This document shows positions 45,420-57,640 of a DNA stretch of 64,000 nt, one piece after another. The stretch's first letter is position 1. Every line of letters begins with the position of its first letter. The translations under genes and the position numbers were made by a program. Below the pieces are notes generated by a model. The model searched no databases. It was not told where the DNA came from and saw nothing but the letters and a program-made list of their open reading frames with translations. Location of the stretch: positions 36,977,380-37,041,379 of the forward strand of contig NC_082700.1 of NCBI RefSeq assembly GCF_949987515.2, in the 5' to 3' direction. Source of the DNA: Delphinus delphis (taxonomy: Eukaryota; Chordata; Mammalia; Artiodactyla; Delphinidae).

Positions 45420-45665
45420 TTAATCATTCTTAGCATCTATTGCAGTCTTACTATATTTGAGGCCTTTGCTAACCATTAAACATAAATTAGTCTATGTAAT
45501 ACCCAGAAGATTCTTTGAGATAGTTACTATCACTACTATTAGGTGAGGAAACTGGTGCAAGGGAATGACTATCAGCTCAACATCACAAATCAGTAAGTGG
45601 ATAATCCAGGATTCAAACCTAGGCTCAGAGATACTGTACTCATCACATTCTTACAGTGACTATTC
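45420..45665 (+). mobile_element. MIR SINE
   Basis: TATGTAATACCCAGAAGATTCTTTGAGATAGTTACTATCACTAC, TAGGTGAGGAAACTGGTGC, ATCACAAATCAGTAAGTGG and CCAGGATTCAAACCTAGGC match the MIR 3' core in order. Confidence 0.85.
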
Positions 45666-46280
45666 TACAAGTATGAACAAAATGTGAAAATTCTGAATGA
45701 AAAAGGAAAACTAACTACTAAAAATATTTAAACACTGATCAACATTGTTATAAGTATTTGACAAAACCCACCACACTTTTGTGTAATAAACAGTCAAAAA
45801 ACACACAAAGTAGACAAAGCTACTAGAGAAGAACTCATTAAATGTAGGAATAAGCATACAGAAATTATTTAAAGCAAATTCACTGACAGGTGAATTTTAA
45901 TTCAATTTTAATTATTCTGAAATTATTCTCTTAATTCAACATACTTTCAATAAAATTTTCAAGAAAATTTATTTTTTAATACATTACTTAATTTTTATAA
46001 GCTATATAAAAGATGAAAAACAAGTGTAGATTGGCAACTAATTTTGCCCTAAAGTTATACCATATACTTATATCATAATAAACTAGATTAATTTATATTA
46101 TATAAGATTGGATGTGAATAGATAAGTGATCAGTGTAAAAGCTTTAAGTGCAGGAAATTTTTTCAGGAATAGACCATAATTTTAGTTTATAAAAAAATAG
46201 AAAATTAAGTAATAAACTAACCTTTACTTACTAAGATTGCTAAATATTTCCAATACATTTATTAAACTTACTAGATAATG
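45666..46280. other. Unassigned AT-rich sequence
   Basis: No feature recognised. Confidence 0.4.
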
Positions 46281-46641
46281 TCTAAGTCTGTTCAGGTCAC
46301 TATAAAAGAATACCATAGACTAGGTGTTTTAAAGACAACATAAATTTATTTTTAACAAATTTGAAGGCTGGGAAGTCCAAGGTCAAGGCGCCAGCAGATT
46401 CGGCGTCTGATGAGACTTGCTTCCTAGCTCATAAACAACTGCCTTCTCACTGTATCCTCACATGGCAGAAGGGAGGAGGAAGCTTTCTGGAGTCTCAGTC
46501 AAAAGGGTACTAATCCCATTTTGGGGGACTCTGTCCTCATGACCTCATCATCTCTCAAATGTCCTACTTCTTAATAACATCACATTGGAGGTAAGATTTT
46601 AACATGAATTTTGTGGAGACACAAACATTCAGTCCATAACA
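46281..46641 (-). mobile_element. MaLR solo LTR (MST/MLT1A-like), reverse orientation
   Basis: CTGTTCAGGTCACTATAAAAG, AATACCATAGACTAGGTG, AAGGCTGGGAAGTCCAAGGTCAAGGCG, GCAGATTCGGCGTCTGATGAG, CACTGTATCCTCACATGGCAGAAGG, TACTAATCCCATTTTGGGGG, CATGACCTCATCATC, AACATCACATTGGAGGTAAG and ACACAAACATTCAGTCCATAACA are the reverse complement of a MaLR LTR, complete from end to end. It is unlike 27915-28472 in subfamily but close to the LTRs at 39205-41279. Confidence 0.92.
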
Positions 46642-46729
46642 GATAAAATACATGGTTAAAAAATGAATATCAGTATGAAAAAGGCTTTTCTTGGCAATAT
46701 TCAAAACCCCATAATCATATAGGGAAAGG

Positions 46730-47215
46730 TCAAGAAATTGACAATTGTGACAACATGCTTCAACCTTGAGGGCATTATGCTAAACGAGATAAGTCAGACA
46801 GAGAAAGACAAATACTGTATGATATCACTTATATGTGGAATGTAAAAAAGCTTAACTCATAAAAATAGTAGAATGGTGATTACTAGGGGGTGGAGGTTGG
46901 GGGAATTGGGAAGATACTGTTTAAAGTTACTAACTTGTAGCCAGTAGATAAATAAGTCCTGGAGATCTAATGCATAACATAGTGATTATAGACAACAATA
47001 CTGTTATTAAGAGACTAGATCTTAATTGTTCCCAACACAAAAAAGAAATAATAATTATGTCACCTGATAGTGGTGTTAGTTAATGCCATGTTGGGTGGTA
47101 ATCATATTGCAATATATAAATGTTTCAAATCTACACATCACATAATTTAAATTTATACAATGTTATATGTCAATTATATCTCAGAAGAATAAATTTAAAA
47201 AATGAAAAAGCATAA
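46730..47215 (+). mobile_element. L1M 3' end fragment
   Basis: CTTCAACCTTGAGGGCATTATGC, ACGAGATAAGTCAGACAGAG, CAAATACTGTATGATATCAC, GATTACTAGGGGGTGGAGG, TCTAATGCATAACATAGTG and ATTTATACAATGTTATATGTC match the last ORF2 bases and 3' UTR of old LINE-1s, ending in A-rich sequence at 47190-47215. Confidence 0.85.
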
Positions 47216-47804
47216 GGAAGAGAAATTATCATAATCATGTGCTCTTAAAACAGTAATGCCATTGACCTAAAAGAAAGAAAAAAATATGGCCTCATGAAGC
47301 ATAAAACCACTGACCCATTAAAGGCACAATGACAAAGAATTATTATTCATAATACAGAGAATGCCCAAAGTAAAATATAATGAATTATTTTTAAAAACTG
47401 AGGAAAATACTTAGCCATCAAACCTCATAGGAAAATAAGACACGTAGGTGGCCAATGTATAGTAACTGATATGCAATCTCTCTCATAACTAAAGAGGTAC
47501 AATGAATAATGCCTTGCCTACCTATCAGAGTAGCAATATTTTGTAGGGCATATTATGTCATATTTTGACAAAATTTCTGGAAAATAGGTCTTCTCAGATT
47601 CCTCTTGGTGAACTAAAAATAATAAAGTATGTTCAAAGCCTTTAAGTCAACAATTATTTTTGTAGAAGTCCAGCAAAAGCAAACCAACACAACAAGAATA
47701 ATTTTAAAAAATACATGTCCATGCCTAACTCTTATATTTAAGTTACAAACCCACAAAAGATGCCAAATAGCCAAAATGATCTTGAGAAAAAATAGCAAAC
47801 TTTA
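47216..47804. other. Unassigned AT-rich sequence
   Basis: The two overlapping short open frames (47613-47856) show no recognisable protein. Confidence 0.4.
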
Positions 47805-47997
47805 TATTATAAATACAGAGATCAGATTAGTGGTTAGCAGAGGGGATGGTGGTTAAGGGATGAGCGACATGGGTGAAGGGGTCAGAGTAAGGTGATGATG
47901 GATAGTAGCTAGATTTGTGGCGGTGATCACTTTGTAGTGTATATAGATGTTGAATTATAATGCTGTACACCTGAAACTTATGTAATATTTTTTAAAA
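47805..47997 (+). mobile_element. L1ME-type 3' end fragment
   Basis: ACAGAGATCAGATTAGTGGTTAGCAGAGGGG, GACATGGGTGAAGGGGTCAGAGTAAGGTGATG and GATGTTGAATTATAATGCTGTACACCTGAAACTTATGTAAT match the 3' UTR of old LINE-1 subfamilies. Confidence 0.85.
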
Positions 47998-48595
47998 AGC
48001 ATTTTTTTAGAAGAAGAAAAAGCAAGACACACACAGCAGCAACAACAATAACAATTATCATAAATCTCTTTAAAGTGTAGACTTTAAAACATTATGGGGT
48101 ATCCCATTGCATTCTTATATGGATTTCTATTTAGTCATCAATAAGAAAAAGGTAGACATACGCATATCCTCTTTCTATGTTATTAAACTACTGACAACAT
48201 ATTTACCATGCTTTATGTTATATTTACAATACATGCTGAGTATACTTACACATTTGTGTAAGTATATTTGTGTATGAAAATAGAATGAACTGAAACAGTG
48301 CATACCACTTTATCAGGCTATCTCAGGAATAAGGAAGAAATACAGGGAGGGTGAATAGGAAATTTTTTATGTTTTAATCTATAGACATATTCATTATTGG
48401 AAGCTTTAGATCAGAAATGTGTTCATGTATGACATGCAAAAAAAAGTGTAATTTTAAACATGTTGAAGTATAAAAGAAATGTGCTGCTGTTACAAAACTT
48501 CTTCATTTTATGAATATAATTTCTCCTGACTCTATTCTGGCAAATTCACAAAATGGGGAGACAGCTACTTGGTAGTTATGTACCAATTAATCATT
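47998..48595. other. Unassigned AT-rich sequence
   Basis: No feature recognised. Confidence 0.4.
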
Positions 48596-49075
48596 TACTC
48601 CCATTCAATAAATATTTGTTGAGTTCCATTCTTTGTAACATACAAATGTGGTAGATGCTGTGGACAAAACAGTCAGGAGAATAGACAAAGTCTCTGACTC
48701 ATTAGATTGCAATCTACTTGGCCAGATAAAACAAATAAGTAATGACAATGAGCACAGGCTGTAAATCATCCAATAAAAGGAAATTAAAAAATGTGGTTCA
48801 CAAAGACACAGGAAAAGCCACTTTAAGTGAAATAGCCACTTGTGACATTTGAATGGAGTCCTATAGAATATGAATAAATTAGCCATTGAAGACCAGTGAG
48901 GTAAATATTCTACATATAGGGAAAAATAGTGTAAAGGATTTGGCTTTTTTGAGGAGTGGAAAACAGGCAAGGTGAGGAAAGAGAAAAATAAAATAAGGTT
49001 GTATAAATCAATGGGAGTCAGATTATGCCGTCTTAAAAGTTATAATTAAGAATTGGGATTTTATTCCCAGACTTA
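48596..49075 (+). mobile_element. Ancient repeat, probably L2-type
   Basis: ATTCAATAAATATTTGTTGAG, GATGCTGTGGACAAAACAGTCAGG, AGATAAAACAAATAAGTAATG, GTGACATTTGAATGGAG and GGGATTTTATTCCCAG follow a long, common mammalian repeat that I recall as L2-related. The copy at 62691-63220 picks up the pattern where this one stops. The 121-residue minus-strand open frame over 48605-48970 is antisense to this repeat and not a gene. Confidence 0.6.
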
Positions 49076-50399
49076 TCTTCCAGGAGTGAGTATAACTGGA
49101 ACAGATAAATAAGCTAATAGTGCTTGTTATTTGTTTAGTTTAACATAAGCATGTGAAATTATGTTGGTTTTGTTTCTGATGGTATATTTCTAAAAGCTTT
49201 TGTAAGGGTGAGAGAAAGTTAAATTATAGCTCTAGAGATGCCTGAATCATAATAAGCTCAAGATAAATGTTGTATCCCTTTCTATCTTGTGCTCCTTGTC
49301 CTGTGTTTGGTTTATGAACTTCAGAAATGAATGAATGGATGGATGAATGAATGAATGAATAAATAAGTAAATACTGAAAAAAAAGGTAGGCTCTTTTTAT
49401 TTTCTATTTCTTTCTTGAAGAAAGCATGTAGAAATAGTTTTAAATTTAAACTGAACTGTGATCAGCAAAAGAACACCTAAACATTTTGATTAGCTTACCT
49501 ATCATTCTTTCAGATGCTATTTTATCTAAATAGGTATTTTGATCTGTTTGAAATGTGCAAATGAAAGAAGATACATTTTTTATTGTTATGTTTAAAAATT
49601 AAAAAAAAAGTATCCTGTGGAATATAAATGCTATATAAGAAAGGGGAGGGGGGGAAAAGCTTAAATGGAAATACTTTAAAATATTACAGGGAATATTTCT
49701 TATGAGACTATCTTCTAAAACCCAAAATAGAAAACTTTTATTTTCCATTTCTTTCCTAGTATAGTTGCTGATGAACTCACGTTTCTTTTATTTTTCTTTC
49801 TTTATTTCATTTTTATTTTTTGGTCTATTTTGTTTTACATTTCAGCAGAGCTTCTATAACTATTACCTATTTTGTTTTAAATGTTTTCTTTTTCCTTTTC
49901 TTCATTAACAAGAATCTTTGAGGCTGCTGCCTAAAGTATATAAATATGCTCACAATTCTTTTTTTTATATATACTTTATTATAAGGCTACTTTTCCTTTC
50001 TTTTCAAGTGCAATTTGAATATAGAAAAGGGTAAACTTCCTACCTTCTTACAGTATTTATCTCTTGTTCACAGCTATTTCTCTTTGATCGGCCTATCATA
50101 TTTCTACCTTGAACTTTTTACACTTCTCCAGTTTATAACCCAGCTCTCTATTTGCTTTCCTTCTTGTAGTTATCTTTTGTCTTTCCCTCCTTTCTCATTT
50201 TATTTTTATCTTTGTTATTCTTCTCTATCATATCTCTTATATGTTCTCCATTTCACTTTTCTAATACTTGTAGGATTCTTCAGATTGAAAATGATCTCAT
50301 GATCACCTATTTTGTTTTTCCCTAAAATTTTGTTTTTCAAATTCTCAAATTTTTATTAATTTTAATCTTTCACATTACAAGCTTGAAACATATTTTTAT
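49076..50399. other. Unassigned sequence with an (ATGA)n tract at 49326-49368
   Basis: ATGAATGAATGGATGG then ATGAATGA repeats form a small microsatellite. A 95-residue frame at 50015-50302 is hydrophobic and pyrimidine-rich with no recognisable domain. Confidence 0.45.
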
Positions 50400-50685
50400 T
50401 AACATAGATTTGAAGTAAGGAGAAAAATAATAGCAAACACTTTACAGCATTTTCTATGTGCCCAGTACTTCTAGGTATTTAATATATCATTTTAGCTTAA
50501 CAACTATATGAGGTAATTTCTATTATTAGATCAATTTTAAGGAGGTGAAAATTGAAGCACACAAAGGTTGTGTAACTTCCTTAGTGTCACAGTGGTAGGA
50601 ACTGATTTAGCCAGGTTCAAGCTGTAGTTTGACTCCACAGTTAGTGTCCCAATCATTCCATTATACTGCTTTTCACAAAAAGCTA
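50400..50685 (+). mobile_element. MIR SINE
   Basis: TTTCTATGTGCCCAGTACTTCTAGG, CAACTATATGAGGTAATTTCTATTATTAG, GAGGTGAAAATTGAAGCACAC, AGGTTGTGTAACTTCC and CAGTGGTAGGAACTGATTTAGCCAGGTTCAAG follow MIR in order. Confidence 0.85.
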
Positions 50686-51359
50686 AACTATGAGAGAAAT
50701 GTGTGGGTTTTTTTTTTTCCTATTTCTCAATCTGAATTTAAACTAAATAAAATAACCGTGCCTAAAAACGTCATTTAAAAAAAACCCTAGATTTTTAAAT
50801 GAATCCACTAAAATAAGGTGCTCAATTAGTTGTCATATATGAGGCAGATTTTATACTATAAGAAATATGTGGATAAATTGTTTTTCAAAAGTTTCAGTAG
50901 TAATATATATTATTGTAGTTAAAAAAAGATCATATTTTTTTCCTGACTAAACTCAATTATCTTTCTTAATCACTTTTGAAATTTTTGGTGGGGGGAAATC
51001 ATAATTAAAAATATTTATTAAACCACAGATAATCCTTTAGTAGATGACGGGATTCAAAAGGGAGTGAATCAACCAACAAAATAGGAAAGATTCAAGGGCA
51101 AAGTTAATGAAAACCATCAATCAAAAATGTTATATATACATAATAAACCATTTGCTAATTTGTTACAAGGAAATTATTCTAATCAAATTATAAATAACAA
51201 ATTATTGAGGTGATGATTTAGAAAATAATGAGGTGCACTACCAGCTATAAAGCTATAACTGTGATATAATTCATTGCTGAAATTGATTCTCCTCTCTGAG
51301 TATTTGCTTCCTTCCAGTTGGATTTATGCATTGTATTGGCCTCTTAAATTAGTGGATTT
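50686..51359. other. Unassigned AT-rich sequence
   Basis: No feature recognised. Confidence 0.4.
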
Positions 51360-51850
51360 GATGCTGAAAGCTCAGCCTCTGTGCACTGGTGCCAAATCAA
51401 ATCTTGGAGACAGAGTTTTAGGTGAAGTAGAAGAGAATAACTTTATTGCTTTGCCAGGCAAAGGGGTACACAGCAGCTCCTGCTCTGAAAAAAACTATGT
51501 ATCCCAACCCAGGATGATTTGATGAGGAGTTTTATAGTAGTGGTTCAAAGGTGATATTGATTATAAGATTAGGGGTTGTGCAGGGCCTGCACTCCTTTAA
51601 TCTCATCTCAGGTGGTCTCTTAATCTCATGAGCTTCTCTGGTTCCTTTAATCTTGCCTCAGGTGGTTTCTTGACTGTTCCTCCCTTGATTACCAACTGTT
51701 CAAATCTGCCCTTTGGAACTCAGGGAAGGTCATGGAGGCTGGAGTCTGTTCCAAGAAACAAGAAACGGGGGACAGAAAGGCATTTGTGTCCAGGAACCTG
51801 ACAGGGTCCTGCTCAGTTTCACTTCATGCATCCTCTTAGATATTACCGTT
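51360..51850 (-). mobile_element. Probable retroviral-type LTR, reverse orientation
   Basis: GC-richer than its surroundings. On the minus strand it carries AATAAAG (plus-strand CTTTATT, 51441-51447) in the context GGCAAAGCAATAAAGTTATTC, typical of an LTR polyadenylation signal. TG and CA ends are plausible but not fixed, and no TSD or partner LTR was found. Family not named. The 82-residue frame at 51274-51522 overlaps it and is not a gene I recognise. Confidence 0.5.
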
Positions 51851-51974
51851 TGAGGTACCTTCAGATATTCACCTACATACTCCATTTCAGTCAAATCCTT
51901 TGGCTTTCAATTTCATCTACGGCAATGTTAATTTGGTAGCTGTTAAATACTAAGGTTGCATTCGTCAGAGAGGA

Positions 51975-52540
51975 AGAAATTTTCCTCTACCCTCCTAAAT
52001 TCTGGCTGCTCAAGAAATTAAATTAACATGAGTCGGATTAATAGGAGAAAATCATATATGTAATCACATGTATTATATGGGAGAGACCCAGGAAATCTGA
52101 ATGATTTGTAAAAATGGCCAAAACCCTCACCTTAAATACCATCTTCAGCTAAAAACAAAAGAGAATGTGTGTGTGGGGGTAATGGTTGGGACTTCAAAGG
52201 TGATAAAGCAATTCACATGGAGATGGAAAAGCAAATGTTTGATTAAAAAATGTTTGCTGTGCCATGCAGAGACTATGGGACAGATTCTGATCTCTAGGTC
52301 CTGCCAAATTTCCCCCACAATACCTAGCCCATATTCTTTATAGATATCTCTGGTGATAGCTCTATTATAAGAATAATCCCTTTATCTACATTCTTTTAGG
52401 CAGTTAAGGGAGAAGTAAGAAGAAAAACTTCCTGAGTCTTCTGCTTCTTAAAAGTTATCAGCCTAAATTAATCCTCATGCCAAACAGATACCAAAATTTG
52501 CCACAAATTTTGCTACCCTAGACATGGATTTTATGTCAGA
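51975..52540. repeat. Possible old LTR or other dispersed repeat
   Basis: Blocks such as TAACATGAGTCGGATTAATAGG, TGTATTATATGGGAGAGACCC and TGGCCAAAACCCTCACC recall a dispersed mammalian repeat, but I cannot name it or define ends. Confidence 0.35.
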
Positions 52541-54837
52541 CCCGATGATAGGTGATGGATATTAGAGATGAATAAGGTGTGAGACATGAAATAGAATCCT
52601 GAAAGACCCTTTTTGCCACTCTCCAAAATTCCACAAGAATATTGATTTTAAAATAGAAAACAGCTATTCCTATTTTCTGGGTTCCTAAAATCCTGTACTT
52701 GCATGGAAAAAAATGGTGAAAGAATTTGTAAAAAAATCAACATAATTATTAAGAAGAAACATGATGAGTTTTAGAGCAGTGAAAGGAGTATTATTTAAGT
52801 TTGACAGTAGACAGAAAAATGGATTCACTAAATGCTACCTGAGAGTGAATATAATGTATATTTCTGAAGAGAATTTAAAATGAAGAAATTTTTGGGAAAA
52901 TGGTACTTGAAAGGAAGAGTTATTAGTATTAAGAAAGATTAGTGCTACATTCTTAGCAGCACAGCTTTTAAATGTCTTTTTTGCATAATTGTCTTTTTGT
53001 GTTTCAGTAAGTACAAGAGTAGTATTTTATTATTATTTTTTCTTTACCTGAATTAATCACTAGGTTTTCAAAATCTTTCTCCTAGTAATCCAATTGTCTC
53101 CTCATAAGATTGATTTCATTGGGGTTTCATTGTTTGGAACATGACTAAGTGTAGTTGTGGTCTCAAGAGCTTCTGGCTACATTGGTAACTTCTGTCAGTA
53201 ACTCCTTGTCTCATTGGAAATTGTTGAACATATTTATTTGGACTTGTTTGGAAAAGAGTCTTGTATATTTGAAAAATTACTTATCAGAAGTATATAAATC
53301 TAAATGTATATTATTTTTTACTGTTCATAGAGAGTACAAATATTTTTAGAAGGAGCCAAACTACTGACAAGATTATTGCCCATACATTTTCATTCGGAAA
53401 AATATCCTGCATTCAAAATCTCATCCTCTGACTAAACTATTATGAATCATGTCAAAAAAGTCATTGTCTCTTAAAATCTTTAATACATTTTAATTCATAT
53501 AATAAATTTAATATAAATAATTCATTTTATGTAAGCTATGTATTTGTCAGGGTCAGTTTAGTTATCTCTGACAATGTTGACTGATTTAATTAGTTGACTA
53601 ATTAATTAAATGCCCAATCTTGTTGAACAAAGTATTTGAAGCAGCATATAGCCTATATTATAGTCATAAAATTTCATTATTGAAAGAGGCTTATAGATCA
53701 TCTGTTTCATTTCTCATTTACAAAAATAAGGAAGCACTGGCCCAGAGTTTTTAAATTATTTTTGCAGTTTAATTAGTAGGATAATGTGAATTGGAACCTC
53801 ATTCTTTTAACTTTCACATCAGTGCCTTTTTCAACAACCTGATTATCAAAAAAAAAAAAAAAAGAAAAGAAACACACTTATGTGAATAGAAACATTCTAA
53901 TAGGTATTTCTTGATGATGATATTTAGTAATTTTTTATGTAATATGAGGTGGTAGAGAGTCATAAAAATATTTTTAACTCACTGGACAGTCTTTCTGTAC
54001 TTACTTGTGTCCTTGAAAGTTGTCCTGTGTACATTTTAGAGAGGGTATAAATCTTTCGCCTTAAAATCAGGTCTGTAAGATATTTAACTTTTCTATTTTC
54101 ATATTTCTGGACATATTTTTCACTTAAGTGCCTTTTTCAATGATAGTTGGAAATTAATATTATTCAATTCGAATATATGTCCACCAATTAATTTAATTCA
54201 GGGTTTCCCCTAGATTACAGAGTTGTTATTAAATTCTTGGGAGGATTTCATGTGGCCAAGGTGCTGGAGAGAGACACAGAATATTTTATAATCCACTGTT
54301 CATGCTGACATGTTTGATGGAATTTGCTGTTACAACTCATTTCTGCTGTTTTTTGTGGCATCTACCCATCCATGGCTTTATTGGGAATCACTTGTGTGCA
54401 GTCCATATAGTCCTGGAGTTTGTGGGGACTTTCAAAATCTGCTTCAGGCCTCTCTTCCCAACTGATACCCCATATCCATTTTTGCAAATCTGCTTTTTCA
54501 CCTGATTTGCCAGGAAAACAGGCGATTTGCTTGTTTGCTTTATTGATTCTTCTGAAGGGAAAAATATTTTAGATATATTTTGTTCTCCCATTTTCTTTAT
54601 CCCACCTGCTAGCCACCATCTGCCAGTTAACCTGGAAATGAGTAGGATAAAGAACTTCTTCTCAAGGATTTCCAGTGAGGTCCAGCTCACTTGCCTCTTG
54701 GTTTCCTCTTCTCTGTCCTTGGCTAGGGACACCTCAAAACCTCAAAAGACAATTTTGTAATGCCCAGAACATTTTTATATCAAGTTATTGTCTCTGAAAA
54801 TTAATTGCAGAATAAAATGCATTGAGTGTTCCTCCCC
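52541..54837. other. Mostly unassigned sequence
   Basis: Poly(A) near 53849-53864. The opposed open frames at 54388-54732 and 54527-54760 lack any recognisable domain, start context or splice structure. No repeat named. Confidence 0.4.
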
Positions 54838-54982
54838 AAATTTACAGCTTTTATTAAAGTAGTATTTACATGCCATAAAATTCACCCATTGTAAGTATGC
54901 AATGACTTTTAATAAGTATTCAGATTTTTACAATAAAAACCACAATCTAAAATTAGAATATTTCCATCACTCCAATGGATCT
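54838..54982 (-). mobile_element. L1M 3' end fragment
   Basis: CAGCTTTTATTAAAGTAGTATTTACATGCCATAAAATTCACCC, TGACTTTTAATAAGTATTCAG and CACAATCTAAAATTAGAATATTTCCATCAC match the reversed 3' end of L1MB/MC-type LINE-1. Confidence 0.82.
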
Positions 54983-57290
54983 CTGTGTGGGTTGGGGTGT
55001 GTATTCAAAGTTCAGGCAGTTTTCAAGTCTTTCCCAGGTTTCTTTTTCTGCATGGCTGACTTACATCTCTACTGCACATTTATTAAGGTTCACAGAAAGC
55101 CAGGATGGTATGGAGAGCTTCTTACAGCCTTCTATGGATTTCTCATTTCCAAGACCTCACTGTTAAATTTCCCTATCAGGATTATAACCTAAAACTAGCT
55201 AAGCCACTGTCATCCCTGCTCATTAGGTACTGAAATCACTATTGTTAATGATTAGGCAAGTGGTTTTTCTTCTCCTATCCAAGTCAAGTAAACTCGATCC
55301 ATCAGCAAAGTGGTTGGTTTTTCTAGCTTTTCCCACCAAATGGTGGGAGAGGGATGTTCAGGCAAGAATTCCATGATCACTCACTGTTCAATAGTTTAAT
55401 AGATTTTTAAGAATAACATCTCTCAACCATTGTAAACCTTCCATCTACTTCAGAGCCCTGGAATTTTGGTTATTGACCATTTTGTCCAATTTTATAGTTG
55501 ATTTTTGGGGAGAGGTTTTTCTGAGTTCTTCACTTTGCCATAATGGAGGTCCCAACACTGAAAATCTCTGCTGAAATTCAAAATCTGAGAATAGACACAT
55601 TTTTATTCTTATCAACCTTTACCTTGGTCAAGTTTTAGGACATCTTAAGTATTGTCTGGATAGAGCAGAAGCATTGAGGTAGAGGATAAAATTCTAGAAT
55701 TTAAGGAAATGGAGATTAAAAAAAAAAATTCAGCCATGAAGGTAACATTGAAATATTTGATATCCCCTCTTTTGTGCTATAGAGAATCTTTTCCCTTGCA
55801 TCCTGTTGTATAAGAAGTTTCACATTCGGCACCAATACATATTGGTGATCTAAAATGTTTGCCTTTTCCACTAGATAATGATTTTCACCTTTCCACGAAA
55901 CACCACTGCAAACTTGCCCCTGTCAGCATACCCAACACAGAGAAACTCTCAATAAATAGTAGTCAAGGAAAAAAGAGTTATTTGTGACTTGAGTAGAAAA
56001 TATTAAATGAGGAAGATAGGGGCATAGGTGGTCCTGATTCAACTTACTATAAAATATGTGAAAATTGATTAAAACATCTTAAAAAGATTTAGCTTTATGT
56101 GTCATTTCTGCATATAATCCTTTAAAAGTATACTTGAAAAGTATAAAAATACATTTTGAACAGAAATGAAAATTAAAGGAAAGGCAGTTATATATGTAAT
56201 ACACGTGAACTCATGAATTAAACATCATTCAAATTTATTCTTCAGTTTCATAGTTCAATGAATCTGAACTTTCAGAAAGAATTTCAGAGAAATATTTTTG
56301 ATGGAAATATTAATAATGAAGTGAACTTTTCTTAATACATCAGGATATAAATGAGAATGGTGAAAAATTTTTAGCTTTGTTTCATTAAGCTGTTTTTCAT
56401 ATAGTACTAAATATTTTGAAGGACTGCAAAAGGTAATATTTTTCCATTTTAGATTTTAAGTTTTCTAATCAAATAAAATTGTCTGGTCCCCAAATACATT
56501 GAAACCATATTTTCCAGAGTCTAAATGGGAAATGATGCAGGTTTAGAAAATCCTGCTTCTAGTCAAGAAAACTGTAGATTGTTACAAAATCTCTCAAAGA
56601 CTACTGGGGCAAAGTCACACAGCATGAGTGTATTGGGAGAAATCTTTATTTCATTCTTTTTAGATAGTTTTAGATTAAGAAGTTCTATCAAAAAGCCCAT
56701 GCTGTTTTAAATTATACCTCATAGGAAGAAAAAAATAAAACAACTTGATTTAACTTTCTGTTTTCCATTTATAGAAGAAAATTCTATTGTCTCTTATATA
56801 CTTAGTTACAGAGATCACAGTAAATTTCTTAGTGTCTTGGTAGCTTGTGTCACCAAGTTGTCCTTCTCACATTTTGACTTAAGTATTTAAGCAGGTAGCA
56901 TTGCAAATGAGGAATAAAAGAAATTTCTCTTTAGATTTTATGTATTAGAAAAACTGTGTCATGCATATATTGAATTCAAAGAACAATTTAGGTTCATTGA
57001 AAACCATTAGGTATTTTGCTCTGACGTTTAGTTAAATAGAATAAATGAGCCTCTTTCCAAGTGAGAAGCACCTTTCTTTGCTTTAAAAGTCATCTAAGCA
57101 GAGTTCACAGAAACAATTTTCTAAAATACAAAGAAATGGCTTCATTGTTTTATTTTTCTAATAAATACCAGAAGTACCTTGACACTTGTGTTACAACAGT
57201 AATAAACCTCTTTAAAATATCAATGTGTTTTTTTCTTGAAAGGGCATAAATGTTTATCTGCAATTGTACAGAACTGCTCTATATTATATA
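54983..57290. other. Unassigned sequence
   Basis: No repeat or coding frame I can support in this 2.3 kb. Short frames (54902-55192, 56525-56710, 57061-57249) have no recognisable features. A small palindrome, CCCACCAAATGGTGGG, lies at about 55334-55349. Confidence 0.45.
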
Positions 57291-57294
57291 TGCA

Positions 57295-57295
57295 T

Positions 57296-57327
<32 letters not shown>

Positions 57328-57331
57328 ACAC
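57295..57331. repeat. (CA)n microsatellite
   Basis: About 18 CA units with one TA interruption. Confidence 0.97.
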
Positions 57332-57464
57332 GAAGTCCGGCCCTCAACCAATGGTCTATTTATCTTGCATTGTTTCCACTAGTAATAGAGTTGCATGTGC
57401 ACAAGGCTGTTAAACTTTATTTTTTGGGGTGGGAGAGTGCATAACTTTTTTTTACATATTGCAT

Positions 57465-57640
57465 AGGATAGTTGTTTCTATCACTTGGGAAACATCTAAA
57501 AACCATAAATGAACTGGCTCTACCCGCAGAGAGCTGGTTTCAGTTGGTCTCTTGTGGGACTCAGGCATTACTATTTCTAAGAAAGACTGTCAATGATTTT
57601 AATGTGGAGCCAGGTTGGAAACCATTGTTCTTGATTTTAG
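57465..57640 (+). mobile_element. MER5A/B (hAT-Charlie DNA transposon)
   Basis: TCACTTGGGAAACATCTAAAAACC, CTGGCTCTACCCGCAGAG, TTTCAGTTGGTCTC, GGACTCAGGCATTACTATTTCTAAG and TTTTAATGTGGAGCCAGGTTGGAAACCATTG parallel the MER5A consensus in order, including the right end. Confidence 0.78.

Noticed and set aside
48605..48970. 121-residue minus-strand frame
   Set aside because: Antisense to an old L2-type repeat on the plus strand.
53585..53620. AT palindrome around TTAATTAGTTGACTAATTAATTAA
   Set aside because: Short, AT-only and imperfect. Expected by chance in such AT-rich sequence.
54388..54732. 114-residue minus-strand frame overlapped by a 77-residue plus-strand frame
   Set aside because: No recognisable domain, no repeat match I can name, no splice sites or promoter that make an exon convincing. 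Probably chance. A cross-species conservation check with a coding substitution pattern would be needed to revive it.
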